DNA of 46,821 nucleotides from an uncultured Eubacteriales bacterium (GTDB taxonomy: Bacteria > Bacillota > Clostridia > Monoglobales > Monoglobaceae), in assembly GCA_900545865.1 (NCBI GenBank), contig URAN01000019.1, positions 1 through 46,821 of the forward strand. Reading direction: 5' to 3'. Shown here in pieces: positions 33,467-42,126 of this stretch. Position numbers and translations under genes: made by a program. The stretch's first letter is position 1; each line of letters begins with the position of its first letter. The notes beneath the pieces are model-generated. The model had not been told where the DNA came from and made no database searches. It saw only the letters and a list, made by a program, of their open reading frames with translations.

Positions 33467-33614
33467 ACGCCTCTCCTCCTCTATGAAAAACTTATAAACC
33501 CGTTTATTTCACAAACCTATGCAAATCATCCTTGTTTTCTGATATATGTTTTCTTATGTTTTCTGCTGAAAACAATGGGGAAATTCAAAAACCGCGGAAA
33601 ATCTGCAACAAGCC

Positions 33615-33644
33615 TTTGACAAAATGTCAAAAGTGTGATATACT
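33615..33644 (+). promoter_or_regulatory. Promoter with palindromic operator for the solute-binding protein operon
   Basis: TTGACA (33616-33621), 17 bp, TATACT (33639-33644) on the plus strand. The -35 lies inside the perfect palindrome TTTGACAAAATGTCAAA (33615-33631), a good repressor site, which is placed between this operon and the divergent zinc-ribbon cluster and could control both. Confidence 0.78.
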
Positions 33645-33995
33645 TAGATAGAGTATGTCTGCTAAAAAAAGAATGCGTCTTTTTATTTGAGAAACTGCGA
33701 TTACTTTATAATATGAAACACATACGTAAAAGGACATCCCTTTATCTTTGTTTTTTGCAGACAATTCTTTCCGGTACTGCAAATTGTTGTTTTCACATAT
33801 TTACATTATACATAAAAATATCTTTTTGTCCCCATACTTTTTGCCAAAAGTATAGGATGAATTTCAAAAAAATTTAAGTTTTTTCGAAAAAGTAGGGGAA
33901 AAAGTATAGGATTGATTGCATTTGTTGGCAACTTACCGGCATAAAACAGGAGAAACGGAAAAAATCATCAAATCATATCACGGAGGAATCTAAGT
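33645..33995 (+). other. Long 5' leader of the solute-binding protein gene
   Basis: About 350 nt between the promoter and the first gene. An 80-codon frame at 33635-33877 has no ribosome site and its content is not convincing. The leader has a perfect 8-bp hairpin (ATACTTTT at 33834-33841, AAAAGTAT at 33846-33853) and a direct repeat AAAAGTATAGGA at 33846-33857 and about 33900-33911, 54 bp apart. A structured regulatory leader is possible; no known riboswitch is recognised. Confidence 0.5.
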
Positions 33996-35318
33996 ATGAA
34001 ATCAGCAAGAAAATTATTTTTGCTTTTACTCATTTTCAGCATATCAATATGCTGCCTTTCCGGCTGCAAAAAATCGGAACTTGATAAAAACAAACCCGTT
34101 ACGCTTACAATGTGGCACGTTTACGGAGAACAAGCGGATTCGCCGATGAATCGGCTTATTGACGAATTTAACGAGACAGTTGGCGTGGAAAAAGGCATTA
34201 TTATCAATGTCACGGCAATGTCCAACGCCTCCAAAATAGGCGAAAAACTGCTTGACGCACATAATAAGATTCCCGGTTCCGCCGAAATGCCCGACCTTTT
34301 CTTTGCACACAAAAGCAATGTGCTGGAGCTTGGAGCGGATTGTTTACTTGACTGGAACGAATATTTTTCCGAAAAAGAGCTTTCGGCATACATTCCGGAA
34401 TTTTTGGAGGACGGCACGGCAGCCGGAAAGCTGTCCGTGTTCCCGGTGTCTAAATCCACGCATCTTTTATTCATTGCCGGAGGTCAGTTTGAACGCTTTT
34501 CAGCCGATACGGGCGTAACATATGAAGCGCTGTCCACCTGGGACGGGTTTTTCGATGCTGCCGCGAAATATTATGACTGGTCGGGCGGAAAACCGTTCTG
34601 CGCTCTTGATTATCCGCTGCGAGCCATTGAGCTTGCGGCTACGGAAAGCGGCGCAGGAAATATTTTTGCCGACAACGGATTCTATGACCCGTCAAACGTG
34701 ATTTTTAAGCAAACCTTCATTAAATTTGCGGATTCGCTTGCAAAAGGGCATATTATGCTTTCAAATCTCTATTCAAACACACAGGTGATGACAGGCGAGG
34801 TCGTAGCCGGCATAGGCTCGTCCGCCGCAATTCTTTACTATAATGATACCGTGACATATGAGGACGGAACGAGTGAGCCGATGGATCCGGAGATACTGCC
34901 TCTGCCCGCAGAAAACGGAAAAAAGCCGTATATCACGCAAGCCGGAGTCGGTCTTTGCGCATATAAAACAACAAGTCAAAAAGCAGAAGCGTCAGCAATT
35001 TTTGCCAAATGGCTTACCGAGCCGGAGAGAAATCTTGAGTTCGTATGCCAAACAGGTTATATGCCGGTTACAAACGGTGCGTTTGAAAAAATAGACGACT
35101 GCCGTTTCAAGACAGCCGATTATGAAAAACTCTATGCAGCACTAAAAAAAGTTAAGGAAAGCTCGGAGGTTTTGTCAGAACAGCAAAGTCCCGAATATTA
35201 CAGTAAAGTTTACGCATTTTACGATTATTTAAGAAACGAACAGAAACAATTTATACTAAGCAACACGCCGCCCGAAGCACTTGCCGAGGGACTTTGGCAA
35301 AAGCTCTGCGAAAAATAG
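33996..35318 (+). CDS. Extracellular solute-binding lipoprotein (sugar-type, family 1)
   Basis: 440 residues. The signal peptide ends in LSGC (lipidated Cys). The mature start (VTLTMWHVYGEQADSPMNRLIDEFNET, key residues TMWH and DEFN) and GMTP-like features such as GTAAGKLSVFPVSKSTHLLF fit the extracellular solute-binding family 1 of carbohydrate ABC transporters. ATG 33996 follows GGAGG at 9 nt. No permease or ATPase gene is next to it; instead it is followed 13 bp later by a membrane-anchored LuxR regulator. It may therefore present a ligand to the sensor rather than to a transporter; this is inference from context. Confidence 0.85.
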   Translation: MKSARKLFLLLLIFSISICCLSGCKKSELDKNKPVTLTMWHVYGEQADSPMNRLIDEFNETVGVEKGIIINVTAMSNASKIGEKLLDAHNKIPGSAEMPDLFFAHKSNVLELGADCLLDWNEYFSEKELSAYIPEFLEDGTAAGKLSVFPVSKSTHLLFIAGGQFERFSADTGVTYEALSTWDGFFDAAAKYYDWSGGKPFCALDYPLRAIELAATESGAGNIFADNGFYDPSNVIFKQTFIKFADSLAKGHIMLSNLYSNTQVMTGEVVAGIGSSAAILYYNDTVTYEDGTSEPMDPEILPLPAENGKKPYITQAGVGLCAYKTTSQKAEASAIFAKWLTEPERNLEFVCQTGYMPVTNGAFEKIDDCRFKTADYEKLYAALKKVKESSEVLSEQQSPEYYSKVYAFYDYLRNEQKQFILSNTPPEALAEGLWQKLCEK

Positions 35319-35331
35319 ACGGGGGATTGTT

Positions 35332-36933
35332 ATGCAAATATCGGTAAGAAACAAAAAACAATCTATGCAAAAAAAGCTGTTTGGATATATGTTTATCCTG
35401 GCTATCGTTTTATTGCTTATATTTGTGGCTTTTCTTTTCCTGTTCGGACGTTTTTCGACAACCGAGGATAAAATATCGGATATATTAAGCCTTCAGATTG
35501 AGTTTTTCGACCGTGAGATGACGTCTTACTACAATGATATTACCTTGCGCGGCGCACAGCTTTCCGAAAAAGCCACGCAGCTTACCGAGCAATATCTTAA
35601 TTCGGAAAATACAGATTTTGGCGACGTTCAAAACTCTTCTTTGCATATCAACGCTCTTGAGGAACGCTATATTGATTTATTGAAGAACGAGCTTTTAAAG
35701 GCAAGCTGTTCCGGCGCTTTTATCCTGATTAATGCATCTCAAACCGGCGCAAGCGGTTCAAAATCAGGCGTGTATCTTAATCAGGATCTGTTCGGAACAA
35801 CGGACAAGGAAACAATGCTTCTTTACAGGGGAAATGTGAAGGCTGCGATAAACAAAGGCATTATGCCTCACCGTAAATGGCATTTGGAATTTGACACCGA
35901 GGTATTCCCGAATTTTGAAGAAGTTTTTTCGGATACCTCTGAGCCGATTGAAAAAACCGCTCATATCTGTAATATTATAACGCTCCCCGGGACATCGGAG
36001 CGCGTTATGCTTATTGCTCTTCCTATCAGAGGCAACGGCGGCCGTGTTTACGGCATCTGCGGCTTTGAAGTGAACGAAAGCGTTTTTAAGTCCGCACACG
36101 CACAGCCGTCCACACTTCCGCACATAACCTGTATATTCTCCCGCTCGGACGATAAAGAAATCAATATAAAAGAGGGATTAAGCTGCGGAGCAAAAAACGG
36201 ATATTTTCTTGAACCTAAGGAATCCTTCAAAATCAAGCCGCTGAAAAAGGGTCTTGTCGCTTTAAAAAATGAATACGGCGCATATATCGGCATGACGAGA
36301 AGCACAACTCTTTATTCCGAAAACACGCCTTATTCGATCACGGTTATGATGCCGTATGCGGATTATTCCGGGCTGGAAACGAAAAACACCGTGCAGCTTA
36401 TACTCATAATTCTGATTTTGGGGTTTGCTGTTTTAAGCCTTAGCCTGTATTTTTCAAAACGATTTATCCTTCCGATAAAAAAATCGCTTGACAAAATAAA
36501 ACAATCCGAAAAGACATATTCCGACGAAAGTCAAAGCGGTATTATGGAAATTGACGACCTTTTTGCATTTCTTGCCGGAAAGGATAACGAATATCAAAAA
36601 ATCTTCGACGAACATTCCGAAAAAACCGAAAGTCTGCAAAGCGAAATTGAACGTATCAGAACCGAAAACAAGCGTCTGATGAAAGAGCATAAAAACATCA
36701 TTGCACAGGATGATTATGATCATTTCTGCTCGGGTATACGCAGCCTTACTCCCAAGGAGAGAACAATATTTGACCTCTATCTGGAGGGAAAAACCGTTCC
36801 TGAAATTTTACAGATTGCAGAAGTTAAAGAGAGTACGCTTAAATACCATAACGGCAATATTTACAGCAAGCTCGGAGTTTCCTCAAAAAAGCAGCTTCTT
36901 AATTTTGCGGCACTGTATGCACGGGAAAAGTAA
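35332..36933 (+). CDS. Membrane-anchored sensor with C-terminal LuxR-type DNA-binding domain
   Basis: 533 residues: N-terminal membrane helix (about 15-37, GYMFILAIVLLLIFVAFLFL), a large extracellular domain (about 40-360) of Cache-like size, a second helix (about 363-385, LILIILILGFAVLSLSLYF) and a cytoplasmic linker (ESLQSEIERIRTENKRLMKE, coiled coil about 440-465). The C-terminal LuxR helix-turn-helix has LTPKERTIFDLYLEG, ILQIAEVKESTLKYH, IYSKLGVSSKKQLLN. Signal input outside and DNA binding inside are thus in one chain, with no kinase or receiver. ATG 35332 follows GGGGGATT. It is co-transcribed with the solute-binding lipoprotein, which is its probable ligand-presenting partner. Confidence 0.82.
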   Translation: MQISVRNKKQSMQKKLFGYMFILAIVLLLIFVAFLFLFGRFSTTEDKISDILSLQIEFFDREMTSYYNDITLRGAQLSEKATQLTEQYLNSENTDFGDVQNSSLHINALEERYIDLLKNELLKASCSGAFILINASQTGASGSKSGVYLNQDLFGTTDKETMLLYRGNVKAAINKGIMPHRKWHLEFDTEVFPNFEEVFSDTSEPIEKTAHICNIITLPGTSERVMLIALPIRGNGGRVYGICGFEVNESVFKSAHAQPSTLPHITCIFSRSDDKEINIKEGLSCGAKNGYFLEPKESFKIKPLKKGLVALKNEYGAYIGMTRSTTLYSENTPYSITVMMPYADYSGLETKNTVQLILIILILGFAVLSLSLYFSKRFILPIKKSLDKIKQSEKTYSDESQSGIMEIDDLFAFLAGKDNEYQKIFDEHSEKTESLQSEIERIRTENKRLMKEHKNIIAQDDYDHFCSGIRSLTPKERTIFDLYLEGKTVPEILQIAEVKESTLKYHNGNIYSKLGVSSKKQLLNFAALYAREK

Positions 36934-36941
36934 CAGCAGAG

Positions 36942-36974
36942 CCACACAACAGAGAATAGTTCTCGGTTGTGTGG
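36942..36974 (+). terminator. Hairpin after the LuxR-type gene
   Basis: CCACACAAC (36942-36950) pairs with GTTGTGTGG (36966-36974), with an inner GAGAA/TTCTC stem, 9 bp after the stop codon. No T-run follows, so termination would be inefficient or Rho-assisted. Confidence 0.5.
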
Positions 36975-37161
36975 TCTCGGCATCAGCATACTGCCCAAAT
37001 TAATTTTAAAAAGAATACTGTACAAAATTATCACAAAAGAGCTTGATATTCCTGCATACAGAAATATCGGACTTGCCGTGCGCAATAAAAAATCTTTCAT
37101 TGGCGGCAAAAAAATTTATCGGATTCTTGCAATACAGATAACGAATATATTGAGATTTTAA
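36967..37161 (+). pseudogene. Remnant of a LysR-type regulator gene
   Basis: An open stretch of about 64 codons from a TTG. Its product LCGLGISILPKLILKR followed by ELDIPAYRNIGLAVRNKKS matches the end of the effector-binding domain of LysR regulators (typical GLGISILP and IGLA-NKKS motifs). The expected continuation is lost after GGKKIY, apparently by frameshift, and nothing upstream encodes the rest, since it is interrupted by the end of the LuxR-type gene. It is a decayed fragment without start or DNA-binding part. Confidence 0.65.
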
Positions 37162-37206
37162 AGTATCGGAACAAATACCAAGCTGCATTGCAAGAAAAAT
37201 TCGGCG

Positions 37207-37236
37207 GGGCAAGACAACTTTAAAATTGTCTTGCCC
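37207..37236 (-). terminator. Hairpin terminator between the LysR remnant and the hexuronate operon
   Basis: GGGCAAGACAA (37207-37217) pairs perfectly with TTGTCTTGCCC (37226-37236), an 11-bp stem with an 8-nt loop. The U-tract is weak on both strands (ATTTTG on plus, AATTTTTC on minus about 5 nt away). It probably ends the leftward hexuronate transcript. Confidence 0.65.
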
Positions 37237-37267
37237 TTGCCAATTTTGTTATATATTTATGTCGGGT

Positions 37268-38113
37268 TTATACTCCGCTGTATGCCGAAAATCCGCCGTC
37301 AATGGGTACAACAATTCCATCAACGAATGTCGCGCCCTCGGACAAAAGCCACATCAAAACGCCCGATAACTCCTCTGTTTCGCCAAAGCGTCCCATCGGT
37401 GTGTTATTGATTATTTTTTGCGAACGCTCGGTATAATTTCCGTTTTCGTCAATTAACAGACCTCTGTTCTGGTCGGTTAAAAAGAATCCCGGTGCGATTG
37501 CATTCACGCGGATTCCGACCTTTGCGAAATGAACCGCAAGCCATTGAGTAAAGTTTGAAACCGCCGCCTTTGCGCCGCTGTACGCCGGTATTCTCGTCAA
37601 AGGCGCAAAAGCGTTCATTGACGAAATGTTAATTATACTCCCCTTCGTTTTGATAAGGTCGGGCGCAAAAACCTGGGTCGGAAGCAGCGTTCCCAAAAAG
37701 TTAAGGTTAAACACAAACTCTATGCCGCTCGGGTCAAGGTCAAAAAATGACTTTATATCCTCTTTGTCCTCGTCGCCTATCTCATAGTAATCCTTTGAGG
37801 TAGTACCTTTGGGGTTGTTTCCGCCCGCGCCGTTGATAAGAATATCAACTTTGCCAAATTTTTCATTTACTTCCGCTTTCGCACTCATAAGGCTGTCTTT
37901 TCCAAGCACGTTTGCCGATATTCCCATCGCTGTGCCGCCGTTTTTGTTTATCTCATCCGCAACGGCGCTTGCATTCTCTCCCCTAAGGTCAAGAACGGCA
38001 ACTTTTGCGCCGCATTGAGCCAGAACCTTTGAAAATCCCGAACACAATATTCCGCCGCCACCCGTTACAACCGCTGTTTTATTACTTAAATCAATTTCAA
38101 ATGGTAATTTCAT
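37268..38113 (-). CDS. uxuB: UxuB-type D-mannonate oxidoreductase (SDR family)
   Basis: 281 residues of the short-chain dehydrogenase family. It has the cofactor site TGGGGILCSGF (about 17-27), INGAGGNNP, the catalytic INISSMN (Ser) and YSGAKAAVSNF (Tyr-x3-Lys, about 178-182), and VRVNAIAPGF. The long insert after NNP (GTTSKDYYEIGDEDKEDI) and the overall sequence fit the Bacillus YjmF/UxuB type, which interconverts D-fructuronate and D-mannonate with NAD(H). It lies 6 bp after uxuA. Alternative SDR substrates are possible, but the neighbour supports this call. It is the last gene of the operon. Confidence 0.82.
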   Translation of the reverse strand: MKLPFEIDLSNKTAVVTGGGGILCSGFSKVLAQCGAKVAVLDLRGENASAVADEINKNGGTAMGISANVLGKDSLMSAKAEVNEKFGKVDILINGAGGNNPKGTTSKDYYEIGDEDKEDIKSFFDLDPSGIEFVFNLNFLGTLLPTQVFAPDLIKTKGSIINISSMNAFAPLTRIPAYSGAKAAVSNFTQWLAVHFAKVGIRVNAIAPGFFLTDQNRGLLIDENGNYTERSQKIINNTPMGRFGETEELSGVLMWLLSEGATFVDGIVVPIDGGFSAYSGV

Positions 38114-38119
38114 TATGTC

Positions 38120-39166
38120 CTATTCTCCTCTCTCGGCTCTGTCCAAAGCCTCCCAAATTCCGTTAATGTATACTGCACCGAGGGCGCGGTCATACAGGCC
38201 GTATCCCGGCCGTCCGCTCTCGCCCCATATCATTCGTCCGTGGTCGGGACGGATATATCCGTCAAAGCCGCTTTCGTGATACGCCTTGATTATTCCGTAT
38301 ATATCAAGCGAACCGCACTCTGTTTTGTGACCTGCCTCTTCGAAACAATGTTCGCCCGTAATCTTTACGTTTCTGATATGCGCAAAGTGTATTCTGTCGG
38401 CGAACGTGCGTACCATATCTATGATGTCGTTGTTCGGGTCAACGCCGAGCGAACCGCTGCAAAGCGTAAGTCCGTTGTACGGGCTGTCATACAGCTTTAA
38501 AAATCGCTCTAAGTTTTGTTTGTTCGTAATAATTCTCGGCAATCCGAAAATTCCCCAGGGCGGGTCATCGGGATGAATCGCCATTTTAACCTTTACCTCT
38601 TCGGCGGTTTTTATAACCCTGTTGAGAAAGTACTTAAGATTATCCCATAAATCCTCTTCGCTGACATTCTTGTATTGTTCAAGCAGAGCTTTCATCTCAT
38701 CTTTTGAATAACTCTCATCCCAGCCGGGCAAGGATAATTCGCCCGACAGGGGGTTCATTGCACGAACCGCGTCATTATCATAGGCGAGGGCGTGCGAACC
38801 ATCGGGTAACTCATAATTTAAGTCTGAACGCGTCCAGTCAAAGACGGGCATAAAGTTATAACAAACACAGTCTATGCCGACTTTTGCAAGATTTCTGAGA
38901 GTTTGGCAATAATTTTCAATATATAAATCGCGTTTGCCGCCGCCGAGCTTTATATCCTCGTGTACGGGCACGCTCTCTATAACCGAAAGTTCAAGCCCTG
39001 ATTTTTCGACCGTATCTTTGAGTTTTTGTATTCTCTCAACGGGCCAGACCTCTCCGACGGGAATATCATATACCGCCGAAACAATTCCTTTCATACCCGT
39101 AATCTGACGAATTTTTTCAAGTGTTACGGGGTCGTCTTCGCCGTACCATCTGAAAGTCATTTTCAT
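38120..39166 (-). CDS. uxuA: Mannonate dehydratase UxuA
   Basis: 348 residues, TIM-barrel enzyme that removes water from D-mannonate to give 2-keto-3-deoxygluconate, with a divalent metal (Mn/Fe). Diagnostic motifs are MTFRWYGEDDPVTLEKIRQI at the start, CYNFMPVFDWTRSDL, IHPDDPPWGIFGLPRI, LTLCSGSLG (Cys metal ligand), HFAHIRNVK and RPDHGRMIWGE. Length is close to that of known UxuA proteins. ATG 39166 follows GGAGG. It lies between the SDR gene and a Gfo/Idh gene in the same operon. Confident identification. Confidence 0.95.
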   Translation of the reverse strand: MKMTFRWYGEDDPVTLEKIRQITGMKGIVSAVYDIPVGEVWPVERIQKLKDTVEKSGLELSVIESVPVHEDIKLGGGKRDLYIENYCQTLRNLAKVGIDCVCYNFMPVFDWTRSDLNYELPDGSHALAYDNDAVRAMNPLSGELSLPGWDESYSKDEMKALLEQYKNVSEEDLWDNLKYFLNRVIKTAEEVKVKMAIHPDDPPWGIFGLPRIITNKQNLERFLKLYDSPYNGLTLCSGSLGVDPNNDIIDMVRTFADRIHFAHIRNVKITGEHCFEEAGHKTECGSLDIYGIIKAYHESGFDGYIRPDHGRMIWGESGRPGYGLYDRALGAVYINGIWEALDRAERGE

Positions 39167-39179
39167 TTAAGTTTCCTCC

Positions 39180-40172
39180 TTATTTACGCACAAACGTTTT
39201 TACATCGGTCGGAACAGCCCCGTTCGCCGCACTGTTATAGATTGCAAACATAGTGTACATCGTGTTTTGTATATCAATCGGACGCAATCCGGTATTGTGA
39301 CAATAATAGTCCGAAATTACCTTTTCGTGACCGTTGCCCCAATATTTTTTTCCGACAAAACTATCGCTGTTTTTGCATATGAGCTTGTCATCCCGATAAA
39401 GCGCATTTTTATAGTACGAAAGCACAGCGTTTTCGAACTTTAGTTCCATTTGAAACGGCGAATCCTCGCAATACGCATTTGTCGCATAAAAGATTCCGTC
39501 TGCGCCGTTTTTGAACTTTAACCGCGCGTCAATCGTATCTTCGGTTTCTATTATTCCGCGCAGGGAATTATTCGCCGCCTCGGCTGAAACAGCCGCAACC
39601 TCGCCGCCCGTATAAATCATCAAATCAAGCAGGTGTACCGCCTGGTTTATCAAAACGCCGCCGCCCTCATATGCAACCGTTCCGCGCCACGCGGCGGAGT
39701 TATAATAATCCGCCGTTCTGTGCCACGTTAAAATTCCTTTTGCTCCGATAAGCTTTCCGATGCTTGCATCAGTGTCTATTATCTTCTTCATCTCGCAAAT
39801 GCTCCGATTGGTACGATTCTGAAGGACAGGCAAAATATCCGCGTCCGCATACTCCGAAAGCAATGCGTCAAACTCGCCTTGCTTCATAACAAGCGGCTTT
39901 TCGCAAACAATTTTTTTACCTGCGTCCGCCGCAGCCTTTATCATTTCATAATGCAGATAATGCGGCGTACATATATGTATGCCGTCAATATTCTTATCGG
40001 CAACAACATCGGCATAATCATAATATGCCGATGTCCCGTATTCCGCCGCGCCGCTGTCGGCACGGCTTTTGTCAACATCACAAATGCCACAGATATTTAC
40101 GCCTTCCGTTTTAATAACGGCTTGGGCATGAACCTTGGCAATCGCACCGTTTCCCACAATACAAATATTCAT
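39180..40172 (-). CDS. Gfo/Idh/MocA-family oxidoreductase (first copy)
   Basis: 330 residues of NAD(P)-dependent sugar or inositol oxidoreductase. It has an N-terminal Rossmann site VGNGAIAKVHAQAVIK, the CEKPLVM motif (Lys of the active site) near residue 94, and the C-terminal alpha/beta domain with GGVLINQAVHLLDLMIY. ATG 40172 is chosen (AAGGGG about 10 nt upstream); the TTG at 40181 is in the preceding gene's stop region. It starts 1 bp from the preceding stop, so translation is coupled. The substrate is likely a hexuronate or related sugar acid, judging from the operon. Confidence 0.85.
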   Translation of the reverse strand: MNICIVGNGAIAKVHAQAVIKTEGVNICGICDVDKSRADSGAAEYGTSAYYDYADVVADKNIDGIHICTPHYLHYEMIKAAADAGKKIVCEKPLVMKQGEFDALLSEYADADILPVLQNRTNRSICEMKKIIDTDASIGKLIGAKGILTWHRTADYYNSAAWRGTVAYEGGGVLINQAVHLLDLMIYTGGEVAAVSAEAANNSLRGIIETEDTIDARLKFKNGADGIFYATNAYCEDSPFQMELKFENAVLSYYKNALYRDDKLICKNSDSFVGKKYWGNGHEKVISDYYCHNTGLRPIDIQNTMYTMFAIYNSAANGAVPTDVKTFVRK

Positions 40173-40173
40173 A

Positions 40174-40935
40174 TTATTCAAACCCCTTTTGGCTTAAAAA
40201 TTTATAGCTCCTCTCAAGACAAACAAAGGGATCATCGTCACAAACATCCTGTTCAACAAGGGCATATTTTGCCTCAGAATCATCACACGCCGCGATAATT
40301 TCATCCCAGTCAAGATTGCCGTATCCTATCTCGGCAAATTTTTGTTTGTGCCAGTCAATTTTTAAATCTTTAAAATGTATGCACGCAAGTCTGTCGCCGT
40401 AAGCTCTTATGAATTTGGCAGGGTTGATTCCGGCATACGCAAGCCAATAAACATCGAGAATCAGCTTTAAGTTATCCGATTTAAAGCCGCCGAGCATCAT
40501 ATCCATAATGAATCTGCCGTCCTCTTTCATAAACTCCCAGCAGTGGTTGTGATACGCAAAGGTCAACCCCTCAGCGCCGAGACGTTCGGCAACGGGCGAA
40601 AATTCCTCGATAAATCTTTTTACGCTGCCGCTTGTCGCTTCGCCGTAAGGCATTGCGCCCAGCCCTGCAACGTCACAACCGATGATTTTATGAAATTCAA
40701 TCTCTTTTTCGATATTGTTTAAATAGTTATCCGCGGGACGGTGAGTGCAAACGGCTTTCAGATTATTTTTGTCAAGAATCGCCTTTATGTCATTCGGGTC
40801 AAAATCACCGATAGCCGAAAGCTGAACCGTTTTATATCCTATCTTTGATACCTTTTCACATGACTTTTCAAAATCATCAAGAGTCTGACAAAAGTCACGA
40901 ATTGTATAATATTGTGCTCCTATTCTTTTATCCAT
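40174..40935 (-). CDS. Sugar-phosphate isomerase/epimerase-type TIM-barrel protein
   Basis: 253 residues of the xylose isomerase-like TIM-barrel family. Seen: GAQYYTIRDF at the start, TVQLSAIGDFD, FAYHNHCWEF, LILDVYWLAYAGINPA, ACIHFKDLKI (His metal ligand) and YALVEQD near the end (Glu ligand). These fit the hydroxypyruvate isomerase/IolE-like superfamily that binds a divalent metal. ATG 40935 follows GAGGTG. It pairs with the adjacent Gfo/Idh gene, a combination common in catabolism of inositol and rare sugars. The exact reaction is unknown. Confidence 0.82.
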   Translation of the reverse strand: MDKRIGAQYYTIRDFCQTLDDFEKSCEKVSKIGYKTVQLSAIGDFDPNDIKAILDKNNLKAVCTHRPADNYLNNIEKEIEFHKIIGCDVAGLGAMPYGEATSGSVKRFIEEFSPVAERLGAEGLTFAYHNHCWEFMKEDGRFIMDMMLGGFKSDNLKLILDVYWLAYAGINPAKFIRAYGDRLACIHFKDLKIDWHKQKFAEIGYGNLDWDEIIAACDDSEAKYALVEQDVCDDDPFVCLERSYKFLSQKGFE

Positions 40936-40949
40936 ACTTTTTCACCTCA

Positions 40950-42122
40950 TTAATATGTTCCGATTGTGTCACCCGTTTTTTGAACCACGTTTGACTTATC
41001 AACCTTTGAGTTTTTAATCTTTTCTTGTAATATCCGATAAAAATCATCGTGAGGAAAGTTTTTAACGTCAACAGTCGAATTTGTCCATGCCGAATAATGA
41101 ATTGAGTTTGAAACGGTAAGCCCGTTTACGCCCTCAACGCCCGGCGCGAGCAGGGGTGTTCCTTTTATGAGCGCCGATGCAACATTCTTTAATATTCCGA
41201 CGTGCTGTTCGCCTGTTCCGTTTGTCGGAATCTCACAGTTCCAAACATCGGGCGATCCGAAAACGCCCTTAAAGTTCTTGTTAAACTCACGCTCGGAAAC
41301 CTCATTGCGGTTAAATGTCATCTTTCCGTTTTCAACCACGATACGACCCATATCGCACGCTATTTCAAGGCGGTTTGTTCCGGGCGCTTCGCCCGTTGAG
41401 GTTATATATGTACCCGTTGTGCCGTTGTCATATTCAAAATATGCGGTAACATCGTCCTCAACCTCTATATCATAATACTTGCCGAATGAAACAAAAGATT
41501 TGATTCTGTCGGGCATACCGAACATCCATTGCCAAAGGTCAAGCTGATGCGGATTTTGGTTTATAAGCGCGCCGCCGCCCTCTGTTTTCCATGTTGAGCG
41601 CCAAGCACAGCTGTCATGATATGCCTGAGGTCTGTACCAATCGGTGATAATCCACGAAATACGCTTGATATGTCCGAGTTCGCCGTTTTTAACCATCTTG
41701 CGGATTTTTTGATACATCGGGTTTGTGCGCTGGTTATACATAATACCGAAAAGCTTTCCCGATTTTTCCGCCGCTGCGTTCATCTCGAGAACCTGTTTGG
41801 TATAAACGCCCGCAGGTTTTTCGGTTATAACGTTCAAGCCGTATTCAAACGCCTTTTCGGCAAGACCGGGGTGGTCATAGTGCGGTACGGCAATGATTAC
41901 CAAATCACAAAGGCCGCTCTTGTACAAATCCTCGGCATTGTCAAACACGGGAACATCGGGGTGCTTTTCTTTTGCCGCCTCTATTCTTGCCGGTGCAATA
42001 TCGCATATGGCGGTAAGCTCCATTTTGGGAACTTTGCCCGATGCAACATTGCCGCAATGCGCTGTTCCCATATTACCGAATCCGATAACGCCAAGTCTTA
42101 CTTTTTTCAATTTTTCACTCAT
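40950..42122 (-). CDS. Gfo/Idh/MocA-family oxidoreductase (second copy)
   Basis: 390 residues. The Rossmann site is VIGFGNMGTAHCGNVASGKV, the active-site motif TEKPAGVYTKQV (about 98), then the substrate domain with WITDWYRPQAYHDSCAWRST and GGGALINQNPHQLDLWQW, typical of a distinct Gfo/Idh subgroup with an HD-W-x-P loop. It differs from the first copy by length and these motifs, so the two are not a recent duplication. ATG 42122 follows GAGAGG. It lies 4 bp after the second TIM-barrel gene. Likely acts on another intermediate in the same sugar pathway. Confidence 0.86.
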   Translation of the reverse strand: MSEKLKKVRLGVIGFGNMGTAHCGNVASGKVPKMELTAICDIAPARIEAAKEKHPDVPVFDNAEDLYKSGLCDLVIIAVPHYDHPGLAEKAFEYGLNVITEKPAGVYTKQVLEMNAAAEKSGKLFGIMYNQRTNPMYQKIRKMVKNGELGHIKRISWIITDWYRPQAYHDSCAWRSTWKTEGGGALINQNPHQLDLWQWMFGMPDRIKSFVSFGKYYDIEVEDDVTAYFEYDNGTTGTYITSTGEAPGTNRLEIACDMGRIVVENGKMTFNRNEVSEREFNKNFKGVFGSPDVWNCEIPTNGTGEQHVGILKNVASALIKGTPLLAPGVEGVNGLTVSNSIHYSAWTNSTVDVKNFPHDDFYRILQEKIKNSKVDKSNVVQKTGDTIGTY

Positions 42123-42126
42123 AATC

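Noticed and set aside
33635..33877. 80-codon plus-strand frame in the solute-binding leader
   Set aside because: It starts inside the promoter, lacks a ribosome site and its product looks like random AT-rich translation.
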